Source of the DNA: Bacillota bacterium
GTDB taxonomy: Bacteria > Bacillota > UBA4882 > UBA8346
Assembly: GCA_023392595.1 (NCBI GenBank)
Contig: JAEVYU010000036.1
Location: 46,560-110,559 of the forward strand
Length of the DNA stretch: 64,000 bases
Reading direction: 5' to 3'
The notes beneath the pieces are model-generated. The model saw nothing but the letters and a program-made list of their open reading frames with translations. It searched no databases and was not told where the DNA came from. This document shows, in pieces, positions 51,552 through 61,259 of this stretch (the first letter of the stretch is position 1; each line of letters begins with the position of its first letter). The translations under genes and the position numbers were made by a program.

Positions 51552-54482
51552 ATGTTACCTTTCCAAGCGGCCATCTTCGATTTGGATGGTGTGATTGTCG
51601 ATACTGCAAAATACCATTATTTAGCCTGGAAGAAATTAGCCGGAGAACTCGGTTTTGAATTCTCCCCTGAACATAATGAACGATTAAAAGGAGTCAGCCG
51701 GATGCAGTCGCTGGAAATTGTGTTGGAAGTCGGCGGCATCACTACAGCGACCCAGTCCCAAAAAGACCAATGGGCCAAACAAAAAAACGAATGGTATCTG
51801 GAATATATCCGCAAAATGACTCCTTTTGAAATATTACCGGGAGTGATTTCTTTTATCTATTTTCTGCGGGGTAAAAATATTAAAATCGCCCTCGGTTCAG
51901 CCAGTAAAAACGCACCCTTGATTTTGGAAAATCTTCACATCCAAGATCTATTTGATGAAATCATTGATGGAAATCAAGTTGCCAAGGCCAAGCCGGACCC
52001 GGAGGTTTTTTTGCGGGCTGCTCAAAAACTCCAGATTCACCCATCTTTCTGTGTGGTTTTTGAAGATGCGGCCGCCGGGATTGAGGCAGCTCATAACGGT
52101 GGCATGATGGCGGTCGGGCTTGGTGATCCCTGTATATTAAACCAGGCTGATTTGGTTATCAGCGATCTAACTAAGTTAGATTATAATTTATTAACCGGGG
52201 AAACAACTCCCAGCCGGTGGTTATTGTCTGAAGAGACTTTTTTCCGGGATCATATCGAATTAAACGGCAGTAAGTTTTTGCTGAGTAATGGTTATATGGG
52301 TTACCGGGGAACCATGGAGGAGTACGGCAAAGCAGAACAAGTGGCATGTACTTTGGCGGGAATATTCGATCAGGTGGGTAATGGCTGGAGAGAGCCGGTT
52401 AATGCACCCAATGGCTTCTATACATTGTTGTATTGCGATAATCAACCTTTGCGGGCAAATCAAAAAGAACCACCCAAGCATCAACAAGTTTTGGACTTAC
52501 ACCGGGCAATTCATTACCGTGATACTACATTTCAAATGGGTTCTCAAGAGATTTCCGTTCATATGGAGCGTTTCTTAAGTCTTGATCAGGTTCACCTGAT
52601 GGTGGTGAGATGCCGGTTTCATTGTCTAGAAGCCTGTCAAATAAAAATAGAGACTGGAATTGATAGTAATGTATGGGATATCAATGGTCCCCACTTTAAA
52701 ACCATTCATTATGAACAGCTGGAAAAGCTTCTAATAGCCGAAGCGGTTACCAATGAAGGGGATACTGTCGTGGTAGCTGAATTCTTACATTGCATCGAGG
52801 GCAACGGAGAAGTTATCTTTCAGGAGCAGGGCGTGTTTCATCAAGTCCTTTTTCAAGCGGAACCGGGCCGGGAATATTGTTTCGAAAAATATGTTTCCAT
52901 TTATACCGGCAAGGATGGCAATATTCCCATAAAAGAAGCGGCAATCCGTGCGGCTTGTGAGGGTTTTAGAACGGGTTATGATAAGTTATCGATTCGTCAT
53001 GCCCAGCTGTGGCATGAACGTTGGTTGCTATCGGATGTAGAGATTGACGGAGACGAAGAAGCCCAATTTGCACTGCGATACAGTATCTATCAGTTACTGG
53101 CAGTGGCTCCGACTCATAGTGACAAACTATCGATTCCGGCAAGGGGATTATCCGGACAAACATATAAAGGAGCGGTTTTTTGGGATACGGAAATGTTTAT
53201 GTTGGATTTCTTCATTTTCACCCAGCCGGAACTGGCCCGAAATATTTTGAAATACCGCTATTATGCTTTGGAGGGGGCCCGCAAAAAAGCCGCCGAATAT
53301 GGTTACAAAGGAGCGTTTTATGCTTGGGAAAGCCAAGAAAACGGCGAAGATGCCTGCACGTTGTTTAATGTGACCGATGTATTCAGCGGACGGCCCATGC
53401 GGACCTATTTCCGGGATAAACAAATTCATATCAGCGCGGATGTGGTGTATGGAATTTGGCGCTATTATAAAATGACCGGCGATACCAGCATCTTATATGA
53501 CGGAGGCGCTGAGGTCATTTTGGAATGCGCCCGTTTTTACTTATCCTATGCTTATTTCAAAAAGGATAAAGGGCGATATGAAATTTTAGACGTAACCGGT
53601 CCCGATGAATATCATGAAAGGGTTTCCAATAACGCTTTTACTAATTTTCTAATTAAGCATTGTTTAAAAGTGGCTTTAGAAGTTTTAGAGATTTTAAAGA
53701 GGGAAAATCAATCATTTTATGCTCGCTTGATTTCCGGTCTCCACTTTGAACAAGAGATTTCAGCCATTGAAGAAATGTTGGAATTGTTATATATTCCCGT
53801 TCCCGATCGTGATACCAAGATTATTGAACAATTCGACGGTTATCTTAAGCTTGAGGAAATCTCTTTGAGTGAGCTCAGAAAGAAGGTACAATCACCGAAG
53901 GAATATTGGGGCGGCGGAAACGGTATCGCAACCATCACGCGCATTATTAAACAGGCTGATGTGGTTTTGCTATTGAATCTGTTTAAAAAAGAATTGAATC
54001 GGGAAATTAAAAAGGCTAACTGGGAATTTTATGAACCCCGGACTGAGCATGGTTCCAGCCTAAGTCCTTGCGTTTACGCGATGGTGGCCACCGATATCGG
54101 AAAACCGGATTGGGCGTATCCTTATTTTCAAAAGACTGCTACCATTGATCTGACGGGTGATTACAAGCGATATGTCGGTACCCTGTACATAGGGGGAACT
54201 CATCCGGCAGCCAATGGCGGTGCCTGGATGGCTGCAGTCGGTGGCTTCGGCGGGCTTAGCTTTGATGGCGTCAAGGTAGGAATCAAACCGAAACTTCCGG
54301 AACAGTGGAGAGCTTTAAATTTTCATTTAACTGCCCAAGGTCAGGTGTTCCAAGTGAGCGTATCCAAAGAGCAGCTTAGGATTAGTGCCGCTGCGACAAA
54401 TACCCGGAAAGTCTCGTTTGATCTTGAAGACGCCATATTTGAAGTCGATCCCGGGCAACAAATATCATTATCCCAAAAATGA
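51552..54482 (+). CDS. Fused beta-phosphoglucomutase (HAD) and GH65 phosphorylase
   Basis: The 976-residue protein joins two enzymes. Residues 1-210 are a beta-phosphoglucomutase of the HAD family: Asp10 and Asp12 in FDLDGVIVDT, the ALGSASKNAP loop with Ser116, Lys147 in AKPDPEVF and Glu171-Asp172. From about 225 to the end is a GH65 phosphorylase with FWDTEMFMLDFF and the general acid Glu686 in VTGPDEYHER. The ATG at 51552 has AAAGGAG 7 bases ahead; ATG 51546 is too close. The fusion would turn a disaccharide and phosphate directly into glucose 6-phosphate and the partner sugar. All key residues of both halves look intact. Confidence 0.93.
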   Translation: MLPFQAAIFDLDGVIVDTAKYHYLAWKKLAGELGFEFSPEHNERLKGVSRMQSLEIVLEVGGITTATQSQKDQWAKQKNEWYLEYIRKMTPFEILPGVISFIYFLRGKNIKIALGSASKNAPLILENLHIQDLFDEIIDGNQVAKAKPDPEVFLRAAQKLQIHPSFCVVFEDAAAGIEAAHNGGMMAVGLGDPCILNQADLVISDLTKLDYNLLTGETTPSRWLLSEETFFRDHIELNGSKFLLSNGYMGYRGTMEEYGKAEQVACTLAGIFDQVGNGWREPVNAPNGFYTLLYCDNQPLRANQKEPPKHQQVLDLHRAIHYRDTTFQMGSQEISVHMERFLSLDQVHLMVVRCRFHCLEACQIKIETGIDSNVWDINGPHFKTIHYEQLEKLLIAEAVTNEGDTVVVAEFLHCIEGNGEVIFQEQGVFHQVLFQAEPGREYCFEKYVSIYTGKDGNIPIKEAAIRAACEGFRTGYDKLSIRHAQLWHERWLLSDVEIDGDEEAQFALRYSIYQLLAVAPTHSDKLSIPARGLSGQTYKGAVFWDTEMFMLDFFIFTQPELARNILKYRYYALEGARKKAAEYGYKGAFYAWESQENGEDACTLFNVTDVFSGRPMRTYFRDKQIHISADVVYGIWRYYKMTGDTSILYDGGAEVILECARFYLSYAYFKKDKGRYEILDVTGPDEYHERVSNNAFTNFLIKHCLKVALEVLEILKRENQSFYARLISGLHFEQEISAIEEMLELLYIPVPDRDTKIIEQFDGYLKLEEISLSELRKKVQSPKEYWGGGNGIATITRIIKQADVVLLLNLFKKELNREIKKANWEFYEPRTEHGSSLSPCVYAMVATDIGKPDWAYPYFQKTATIDLTGDYKRYVGTLYIGGTHPAANGGAWMAAVGGFGGLSFDGVKVGIKPKLPEQWRALNFHLTAQGQVFQVSVSKEQLRISAAATNTRKVSFDLEDAIFEVDPGQQISLSQK

Positions 54483-54523
54483 AGGTAAAATAGAATATTT
54501 TTTGGAGATTTTTCAATATTAAG

Positions 54524-54627
54524 CCGTCCCAAAAGAAAATGAATCGATCAAGATTGCGTATATGCTGATCTATTGATAGATTGAGCAATATATCATATCT
54601 TATTGATTTTAAAGCCTTTTGGGACGG
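54524..54627 (+). terminator. Long-loop inverted repeat, probable structured terminator or RNA
   Basis: CCGTCCCAAAAG (54524-54535) and CTTTTGGGACGG (54616-54627) form a perfect 12-bp stem around 80 bases. The right arm is followed by TTTTTATT, so it can end transcription of the phosphorylase operon. The loop holds further pairing (ATTGC/GCAAT and ATCTAT-TG-ATAGAT), giving a branched fold. A miniature transposable element with 12-bp ends is the alternative reading. The remainder of 54483-54795 is AT-rich and carries the next promoter. Confidence 0.6.
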
Positions 54628-54795
54628 TTTTTATTGCTATAGCACGATTGAAAGCTTCCGGTAGAGAAGGAATTAAAAACCCTTGCATTTTTGTAAAAAA
54701 ACATTTTATATGAAATTAAGATGAATTTGACATTTAATGTCGAAATACTTATTTTCAGAAAATGTAATTGATTTGGACGCAAGCGGAGGAAATCC

Positions 54796-57700
54796 ATGAA
54801 ACAAAAGACGATCGTTGGTGAAGTTCGAAGAATCCAAATCCTTAATCTTGCAATTTTTGGATTATTAACCTTTTTGTTGACAACTCTTTTTGCTTGGAAC
54901 CAATTTTTAAATGCCATGAAGTATCGTTTGCTGGAAATAGACAAAGTACTTGGAGTCATGGTCCAAAGCAATCGGCCTTTGATAACCCAATACCTGCAAT
55001 CCAGTGATAAAGCTCAAATCCATCCCTTGATTTTTCCGGCATATCAACAAATTCTGCTTGAATATCCGAAAACATTTATTTTTGGTTTCTATTTGCCAGA
55101 CCTTGATTGGGTAATCATCGAAAGAGTTCAGCGCCAAATGAATCTTAAAAAATATATGGGCCTTCCTTTCGATGAACCCGAAAAAAAATTTTGGCTTTCA
55201 CCTGGAACATCCCATTATGGATTTTTTTGGTCAAGGGTGAATAAAACTTGGGTATTCGGGTGTGGTTATTCAATCAATTTTGATCGTCATCAGGCGGGAT
55301 ATACTTTTGCCTTCATTACGCTTTCGGATTTGATCCGGTTATACGCTACAATTGGTTGGGGGATTTTCGCTATCGTAACCGGTATTTGTTTGTTTTGTTT
55401 GTTGCTATTGAAGCGCTTTAACCGGAATATCCGTAGAAATACCGATCAATTGATGCTCCTAAATTCCCATCCGCGATTCGATTTTATCGAATTTCAAAAA
55501 ATCGCTTTTGAGTTTTGGTTGAATCATCAAAGGCGTCAAAGTATGCTGGCCAATTTACCCTGGGGATATCTTTTGATTCATCCATCCGGGAAGATTGTCG
55601 ATATCAATGATAATGGCTTATCATTAATAGGCTCGGATAAAAATCAAATCATTGGAACCGATATTCAAAAATGGTGTCCGAAAATATCCATCCCAAAGAT
55701 TATCGAAACCCAATCCCTTGTTTCGGAGGAAATTCTTTTTTTGTCACTCTCAGGGAGTTTTAAGCGATACTATACGTATTCATTTCCGATGGTATTATCC
55801 TCAGGAGAGGAGGGGGCCATGATATGGCTCCTGGATAGAATGGAGCAGGTAAACGCCCAAAAAATTATCGAGGAATCCACCGTTAAAATCGGAAATATCC
55901 TGGAAAGCATTTCGGAAGCTTTTTTTGCTTTGGATCAAGATTGGCGTTTTACCTATATGAATCAAGCGGCGGAAGATGTTTTATTTGGGAAAAAGAAAGA
56001 AGAATTAATCGGGAAGTCGGTTTTCAGTGCATTCTCAACAAATATTTGTTTAAATCATTATAGTAAATTTGCCCAAGTCATGAAGGAACGGACTGCGGCC
56101 TGTTTTGAAATTCCTTATGCCGATAACGGAACCTGGGTCGAAGTTCGGGCCTATCCTGCTACCGATGGCATCTCGGTTTTCGTTCGAGACATCACCGAAC
56201 GAAAATGGGTTGAGAAGACTACGCAACAACTGGCGGCAATTGTTGAAACCTCGGAAGATGCAATTTTCAGCATGACATTGGAAGGCAAAATCAGCAGCTG
56301 GAATTATGGAGCTCAGAAATTGTATGGTTATACCGCTGAAGAAGCGATTGGCAAAATGTTTCTGCTGATCATCCCGGAAGATATACAGGATGGGGTAGAG
56401 AGAACCTTTCAAAAATTAACCCGGGGTCAGCTTTTTGAAGATAATCACACGTCCCGGGTCCGGAAAGATGGAAGTATTATTTATGTATCCATCAAATATT
56501 CATTGATTCAGGATGCAACCGGTAACATTGTTGAAATCTCCTCAATTCACAGGGATATTACGGAACGGATTCACTCTGAAGAGGCTTTGGCCAAAGAGCG
56601 GGAGTTGCTGATGGTTACGCTGAATTCCTTGACCGAAGGGGTTATTGCAACAGACGGGCAAGACCAGATTTTTTTAATCAATGAAGCGGCCTCCCATTTA
56701 ACCGGTTATTCTCAGGCTGAAGCGATAAATCAACCCATAGACGAAATTCTTTATATTATTGACGATAAAACCAGCGAACCGATTACCCAGATTACTTCTT
56801 TCAGTACATCGCAAAATCACAAGCTGGCTCAAAGTTTAATTTTAGTGACCCGAAATCTCAATGAAGTTTTAATTTCCGTTCACAGTTCTCCCATTAAAAC
56901 CTCCACCGATATTATTGGAGCGGTCATTGTTTTTCAGGACATATCCGAAAAATTTAAGGTCGAGCACGAATTATTTAAAACCGATAAATTGGAATCCCTT
57001 GGTATTCTGGCTGGCGGCATTGCCCATGATTTTAATAATATCCTGGCCGCTCTTCTTTCCAACATCCAACTGGCGCAAATGAAATACAACAGAAAAGAGG
57101 ATATCAAAAAATACCTGCAGGATATGGCGGACTCAACCCACCGCGCCAGCGACCTGACCCGGCAATTACTGACATTTTCCAGGGGGGGCGCGCCGGTCAA
57201 AAAAGCGGCTTCTTTGGGAGAACTGATTCGTGATACTGCGGAATTTGCGCTCCGGGGCTCCAAAGTAAAAGTATCCTGTGAAATTTCGAAAAACTTGTGG
57301 CCGGTCGAAGTGGATACGGGCCAAATCAGTCAGGTTATCTATAATCTGGTCATCAATGCCAAACAGGCCATGCCCAGAGGCGGCGTCATCAAAATAACCG
57401 CCGAAAACATGGTCAACGACTCCGGTAACCGGTTTGATCCCGGAAATTATATTAAAATAGCCGTAAAAGACCAGGGGGTCGGTATACCCAAAGAAAACCT
57501 GGGGAAAATATTTGATCCTTTCTTCACCACTAAAAAAGAAGGTTCGGGTTTGGGCCTTTCCACATCATACTCCATTATAAAGCGCCATGATGGATATCTT
57601 GAGGTAGAGTCGGAAGTGGGTCTGGGTACGACCTTTTGGGTTTACCTGCCGGCATTAAACCAAGCCGTCATTTTGCCGGAAGGCGATAAAGAAATTGAAG

Positions 57701-58116
57701 TAACAGGCGGACCGTTAAAAATTTTATTGATGGATGACGAAGAAATCATTTTAAACTCCGTAGCCGAGATGCTGGAGCTATACGGACACAAAACAATGTC
57801 CGCCAGAGACGGAGCCAAGGCTATCGAAATATATTGCCACGCATTGAAAGAAGGAACTCCCTTTGACGTGGTCATCATGGACCTGACTGTTCCGGGAGGC
57901 ATGGGAGGGCAAGAGGCCATTTCCCAACTGCGGAATATCGATCCCCATATTCGGGCTGTCGTTTCAAGCGGTTATGCCAATGATCCCATTATCTCCAACT
58001 TTGAGCGGTTTGGTTTTAGCGGTGTGGTGATCAAACCTTACCGGTTCGACGAGTTAATCAAGGTCATCAATCAAGTGGTTCAATCCAAGCAATTGCCGTT
58101 GAAACTGGATTTTTAG
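54796..58116 (+). CDS. Hybrid sensor histidine kinase with multiple PAS domains and a C-terminal receiver
   Basis: This 1106-residue membrane kinase has a transmembrane helix at about 18-34, an extracytoplasmic region to 183 and a second helix at about 186-205. Several PAS domains follow (about 240-350, 365-470, 478-605 and 610-725; for example AFFALDQDWRFTYMNQAAEDVLFGK). The phospho-acceptor His744 lies in GGIAHDFNNILAAL, the ATPase domain has the GSGLGLSTSYSII box, and the receiver carries Asp1029 in VVIMDLTVPG. Lacking an output domain, it should relay through a phosphotransfer protein. Its stop overlaps the convergent HD gene by 4 bases. PAS stacking suggests redox or small-ligand sensing. 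Confidence 0.93.
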   Translation: MKQKTIVGEVRRIQILNLAIFGLLTFLLTTLFAWNQFLNAMKYRLLEIDKVLGVMVQSNRPLITQYLQSSDKAQIHPLIFPAYQQILLEYPKTFIFGFYLPDLDWVIIERVQRQMNLKKYMGLPFDEPEKKFWLSPGTSHYGFFWSRVNKTWVFGCGYSINFDRHQAGYTFAFITLSDLIRLYATIGWGIFAIVTGICLFCLLLLKRFNRNIRRNTDQLMLLNSHPRFDFIEFQKIAFEFWLNHQRRQSMLANLPWGYLLIHPSGKIVDINDNGLSLIGSDKNQIIGTDIQKWCPKISIPKIIETQSLVSEEILFLSLSGSFKRYYTYSFPMVLSSGEEGAMIWLLDRMEQVNAQKIIEESTVKIGNILESISEAFFALDQDWRFTYMNQAAEDVLFGKKKEELIGKSVFSAFSTNICLNHYSKFAQVMKERTAACFEIPYADNGTWVEVRAYPATDGISVFVRDITERKWVEKTTQQLAAIVETSEDAIFSMTLEGKISSWNYGAQKLYGYTAEEAIGKMFLLIIPEDIQDGVERTFQKLTRGQLFEDNHTSRVRKDGSIIYVSIKYSLIQDATGNIVEISSIHRDITERIHSEEALAKERELLMVTLNSLTEGVIATDGQDQIFLINEAASHLTGYSQAEAINQPIDEILYIIDDKTSEPITQITSFSTSQNHKLAQSLILVTRNLNEVLISVHSSPIKTSTDIIGAVIVFQDISEKFKVEHELFKTDKLESLGILAGGIAHDFNNILAALLSNIQLAQMKYNRKEDIKKYLQDMADSTHRASDLTRQLLTFSRGGAPVKKAASLGELIRDTAEFALRGSKVKVSCEISKNLWPVEVDTGQISQVIYNLVINAKQAMPRGGVIKITAENMVNDSGNRFDPGNYIKIAVKDQGVGIPKENLGKIFDPFFTTKKEGSGLGLSTSYSIIKRHDGYLEVESEVGLGTTFWVYLPALNQAVILPEGDKEIEVTGGPLKILLMDDEEIILNSVAEMLELYGHKTMSARDGAKAIEIYCHALKEGTPFDVVIMDLTVPGGMGGQEAISQLRNIDPHIRAVVSSGYANDPIISNFERFGFSGVVIKPYRFDELIKVINQVVQSKQLPLKLDF

Positions 58117-58616
58117 CCGGGCGCTTTGGTGGAAGACAGGTACATGGAGTGAAGCAGTGTCGAGCCCGTTTCCGTCTTGAAATATTTGTGGCCAATGCTC
58201 TCAACCGCTTCCCGGTCCAGTTGGTCCTCAAATATATTCACCAAAAAATCAGCCTCGACCAGGATTTGAAAATCCAAGCCGTCGATTTTACCATAACTGT
58301 GGTGGTTTCCAATAAGGAAGCAGACTCTTTCGGCAACCGCTGAGGGTATGCCCGACCTTTTAAGAATTTCATCGGCAATAGGCGGCCCCTCGATTTCTTG
58401 ATACCTGCCGGAGGTGGAATTGTATTTCCGTTCGGCTTCCCTGATACCAATGTCGTGTAAGATGGCCGCATAAAGGAGAATGGTTTTTTTCTCATCCGAA
58501 ACCTGTTCCATACCGGAGAGAGTAGCCGCAAATCCATACACTTTCAATGCATGGTTGATCCGGCGGACATCATTTTGAAAATAGGCAATCATTTCATTGA
58601 TAATCATTTCAATCAT
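58113..58616 (-). CDS. HD-domain phosphohydrolase
   Basis: A 167-residue protein with the HD motif (AAILHDIGIREAE), a preceding His in INHALKVYG and a later GNHHSYGKIDG, the metal-binding pattern of the HD superfamily. HD proteins hydrolyse nucleotides or phosphate esters. GGGAG 7-10 bases ahead of the ATG at 58616 favours this start over 58631. It follows the Crp/Fnr gene closely on the same strand, so the two are one operon divergent from hcp. A role in nucleotide signalling with that regulator is a guess. Confidence 0.85.
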   Translation of the reverse strand: MIEMIINEMIAYFQNDVRRINHALKVYGFAATLSGMEQVSDEKKTILLYAAILHDIGIREAERKYNSTSGRYQEIEGPPIADEILKRSGIPSAVAERVCFLIGNHHSYGKIDGLDFQILVEADFLVNIFEDQLDREAVESIGHKYFKTETGSTLLHSMYLSSTKAPG

Positions 58617-58631
58617 TGCAAGCTCTCCCAT

Positions 58632-59327
58632 TTATACGATACTCATTTTTTTAAGCGCTTCCAGATCCAATAGTTTAAAAGAAGTTAAATAATAATCAAT
58701 AACGCCTTCATCTTTCATTTTCCCCAATTCCCTCGACATCGAAGGGCGGGAAACATTCAGAAATTCCGCCAATTCATTGCGGTTTAACGGTAAGCTGAAA
58801 CTCTTTTCCTTCGTTCTTTGATGTTGCTCCAATAAGTAGCTGGCTAATTTGGCGCGCATGCTTTTGATGGTGAGATATTCAACTTTTTTATTGAGAAATA
58901 ACGCCCGTTCCGATATGATCCGCAAAAAGTTCTGAATCAACACCCGATGCCAGGAACACATTTTCGGGCATTCGCCAATAATTTTTTCCCGCGGCAGGAA
59001 TAAAACCCGGCATTCATTTTGAGCTTCAACTGTGGCGGGCCATTTTGTGTGAGTGGAAAAGGCGATAACTTCTCCGAAAAGTTCTCCTGGGGCGGCCATG
59101 GTCATGACCATTCTGTTCCCGGCGGCGTTTTCTTTACTAACCGAAGCTGTTCCCTGTAACATCAGGCCCACTTCTTTACAAATATCGCCCGACATTACGA
59201 TCAATTCGTTGGTGTGAAATTTTCCCACTCTGGCTTGAAAGCATTGCAGGATAGTGTAAATTTCTTCTTTTTTCAGTCCATGGAATAAAGCTGTTTGGAG
59301 TAAAACTTTCCTATATGGCTCAAACAT
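58632..59327 (-). CDS. Crp/Fnr-family transcriptional regulator
   Basis: The protein has 231 residues with an N-terminal cyclic-nucleotide-binding-type beta-roll (about 20-130: FHTNELIVMSGDICKEVGLMLQGTASV, GELFGEVIAFS) and a C-terminal helix-turn-helix (LNRNELAEFLNVSRPSMSRELGKM). It diverges from hcp with 164 bases between. In other anaerobes Crp/Fnr proteins of the HcpR group sense nitrosative stress and switch on hcp. That role is inferred here from position, because the HcpR haem site cannot be recognised by eye. No clear Fnr-type palindrome was found in 59328-59491. Confidence 0.9.
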   Translation of the reverse strand: MFEPYRKVLLQTALFHGLKKEEIYTILQCFQARVGKFHTNELIVMSGDICKEVGLMLQGTASVSKENAAGNRMVMTMAAPGELFGEVIAFSTHTKWPATVEAQNECRVLFLPREKIIGECPKMCSWHRVLIQNFLRIISERALFLNKKVEYLTIKSMRAKLASYLLEQHQRTKEKSFSLPLNRNELAEFLNVSRPSMSRELGKMKDEGVIDYYLTSFKLLDLEALKKMSIV

Positions 59328-59491
59328 CGTTCACCTTCAAATTTTTTTTGTATCCCCGGCTACCGACTTCCGTTATCAATTATAATACAATTTCCCCATC
59401 GAAGCAATCGAACTGAACTTCTTGAAGGGGGAATGGCGGGAAAATCCAAGAGGCTCTAAAATACTTAAATCATAAATAAGGGGGATCATTC

Positions 59492-61057
59492 ATGTCGAAT
59501 ATGTTTTGCTATCAATGTGAACAAACTGCGGGTGGCAAAGGATGCACTAACGTTGGGGTTTGCGGAAAGAACGGGGAGGTTGCCAACAAACAGGATGAAT
59601 TGACCGCTGCGATGATAAGTCTTGCCAAAGCGGCTCCTGGCGGCAAAGGAGGAAAAGAAACCGATGAATTGATGATGCAAGGCCTTTTTGCCACAATCAC
59701 CAATGTTAATTTTGACTCCGGCCGGATTGATGGGCTTATTTCCGGGGTTATGGCCCAAAAAGCAGCCTTGGGAGGGGGCGAGGACTTTCCGGCTTCGATG
59801 TTATGGTCCGGCGATACCGATATCATATCCCTGCGGTCCACCTTGCTTTTTGGGATGCGCGGAATGGCTGCATACGCATGGCACGCCTATGCTCTGGGCA
59901 AGCAAGACCCGGAAGTCACCGCCTGGTTTTATAAAGGATTGAAAGCGCTGGGGGAAAGCCATCAGCCGGAAGAATGGCTCAATTTACTGATGGAGTTCGG
60001 CCAAATAAACCTTAAGTGCATGGCTTTGCTGGATGGAGCGAATACAACAGCTTACGGGCACCCGGTTCCAACCAAGGTATCCATGAAAGTGGAAAAAGGC
60101 CCCTTTATCGTGGTCAGCGGGCATGATTTGCTGGATTTGGAACAATTGCTTGAACAAACCAAAGGCAAGGGAATCAATATCTATACCCATGGTGAAATGC
60201 TGCCGGCCCACGGCTATCCGGGACTCAACCGGTATTCTCACCTGAAGGGCAATTTCGGCACCGCCTGGCAGAACCAACAGAAAGAATTTGCGAATATTCC
60301 GGCCCCGGTTCTTTTTACAACCAATTGTCTGATGCCGCCTAAAGAAAGCTACGGCGATCGGGTCTTTACTACTTCCGTGGTGGGTTATCCCGGGATCAAG
60401 CATATTGATGAAGGGAAAAACGGGGTAAAGAATTTTGCGGGATTGATCCAACAAGCTCTGGAACTGGGTGGTTATCCGGAAGATAGGGATTTCACAGGAA
60501 TCAACGGCGGCAAAGAATTATTGACGGGGTTTGCCAGAAACACAGTTCTTTCCGTAGCCGACAAAATCATCAACGGAGTGAAGCAAGGCGCGATCAAACA
60601 CTTCTTCCTGGTGGGCGGGTGTGACGGAGCCAAGCCGGGACGTAATTACTATACGGAATTTGTTCAAAAAGCCCCTCAGGATACGGTAATCTTGACTTTG
60701 GCCTGCGGTAAATTCCGTTTCAATGACTTGAATATCGGAGAAATAGGCGGGATACCGCGGATATTGGATATGGGGCAATGCAATGATGCTTATTCCGCCA
60801 TTCAGGTGGCCTTGGCTCTTGCGAACGCTTTCGATTGCGGAGTCAATGAACTGCCCTTAACGCTGGTCCTTTCATGGTACGAGCAAAAAGCGGTATGTAT
60901 TCTTTTGACCTTGCTGGCGCTGGGAATTAAGAATATTTATTTGGGGCCGACATTGCCGGCATTTCTGTCGCCCAATGTTTTAAATATCCTGGTGGAAAAA
61001 TTCAGCATCAAGCCGACAAGCACTCCCGAGAAGGATTTACAAGCAATTTTGGGGTAA
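59492..61057 (+). CDS. hcp: Hydroxylamine reductase / hybrid cluster protein
   Basis: The protein has 521 residues. The N-terminal cluster ligands are Cys6-x2-Cys9-x8-Cys18-x5-Cys24, the arrangement found in Hcp proteins of anaerobes. Further hybrid-cluster ligand regions are visible: FTTNCLMPP, LVGGCDGAKPGRNYY, TLACGKFRFN and DMGQCNDAYSA. Hcp reduces hydroxylamine in vitro and removes nitric oxide in vivo in the cytoplasm. AGGGGG precedes the ATG by 8 bases. The divergent Crp/Fnr gene and a terminator at 61097 make it a single-gene unit under likely stress control. Confidence 0.97.
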   Translation: MSNMFCYQCEQTAGGKGCTNVGVCGKNGEVANKQDELTAAMISLAKAAPGGKGGKETDELMMQGLFATITNVNFDSGRIDGLISGVMAQKAALGGGEDFPASMLWSGDTDIISLRSTLLFGMRGMAAYAWHAYALGKQDPEVTAWFYKGLKALGESHQPEEWLNLLMEFGQINLKCMALLDGANTTAYGHPVPTKVSMKVEKGPFIVVSGHDLLDLEQLLEQTKGKGINIYTHGEMLPAHGYPGLNRYSHLKGNFGTAWQNQQKEFANIPAPVLFTTNCLMPPKESYGDRVFTTSVVGYPGIKHIDEGKNGVKNFAGLIQQALELGGYPEDRDFTGINGGKELLTGFARNTVLSVADKIINGVKQGAIKHFFLVGGCDGAKPGRNYYTEFVQKAPQDTVILTLACGKFRFNDLNIGEIGGIPRILDMGQCNDAYSAIQVALALANAFDCGVNELPLTLVLSWYEQKAVCILLTLLALGIKNIYLGPTLPAFLSPNVLNILVEKFSIKPTSTPEKDLQAILG

Positions 61058-61096
61058 GGAACAGCTGCTTTCACTTATGTATAAAAAACAATCATG

Positions 61097-61129
61097 AACA
61101 GGGCGACAAAAGTTGTCCTGTTTTTTTTT
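61097..61129 (+). terminator. Terminator of hcp
   Basis: AACAGG pairs with CCTGTT, with inner CGAC/GTTG (mismatch between), followed by TTTTTTTTT. It starts 40 bases after the hcp stop and is a textbook Rho-independent terminator. Confidence 0.88.
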
Positions 61130-61138
61130 GTATTTGAA

Positions 61139-61161
61139 AACCACCGGATAAGCCGGTGGTT
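61139..61161. repeat. Perfect 9-bp hairpin, possible IS-end remnant
   Basis: AACCACCGG and CCGGTGGTT pair around ATAAG. It stands just beyond the hcp terminator and just before an IS fragment. Similar hairpins mark ends of IS200/IS605 elements, but no transposase of that type is here, so its origin is open. Confidence 0.4.
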
Positions 61162-61259
61162 CCAAAAAGGCTATGCCGATGAGTAGAAAAAAGGAATCCC
61201 CTCTTGCTAAAATAAATGAGGAACCGCATAAAAAGCAAAGGGGGATATCCAATTAGAAA

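Noticed and set aside
59328..59491. Search for an HcpR/Fnr-type palindrome between the Crp/Fnr gene and hcp
   Set aside because: Only AT-rich promoter-like text (ATTATAATAC) was found; no inverted repeat good enough to claim.
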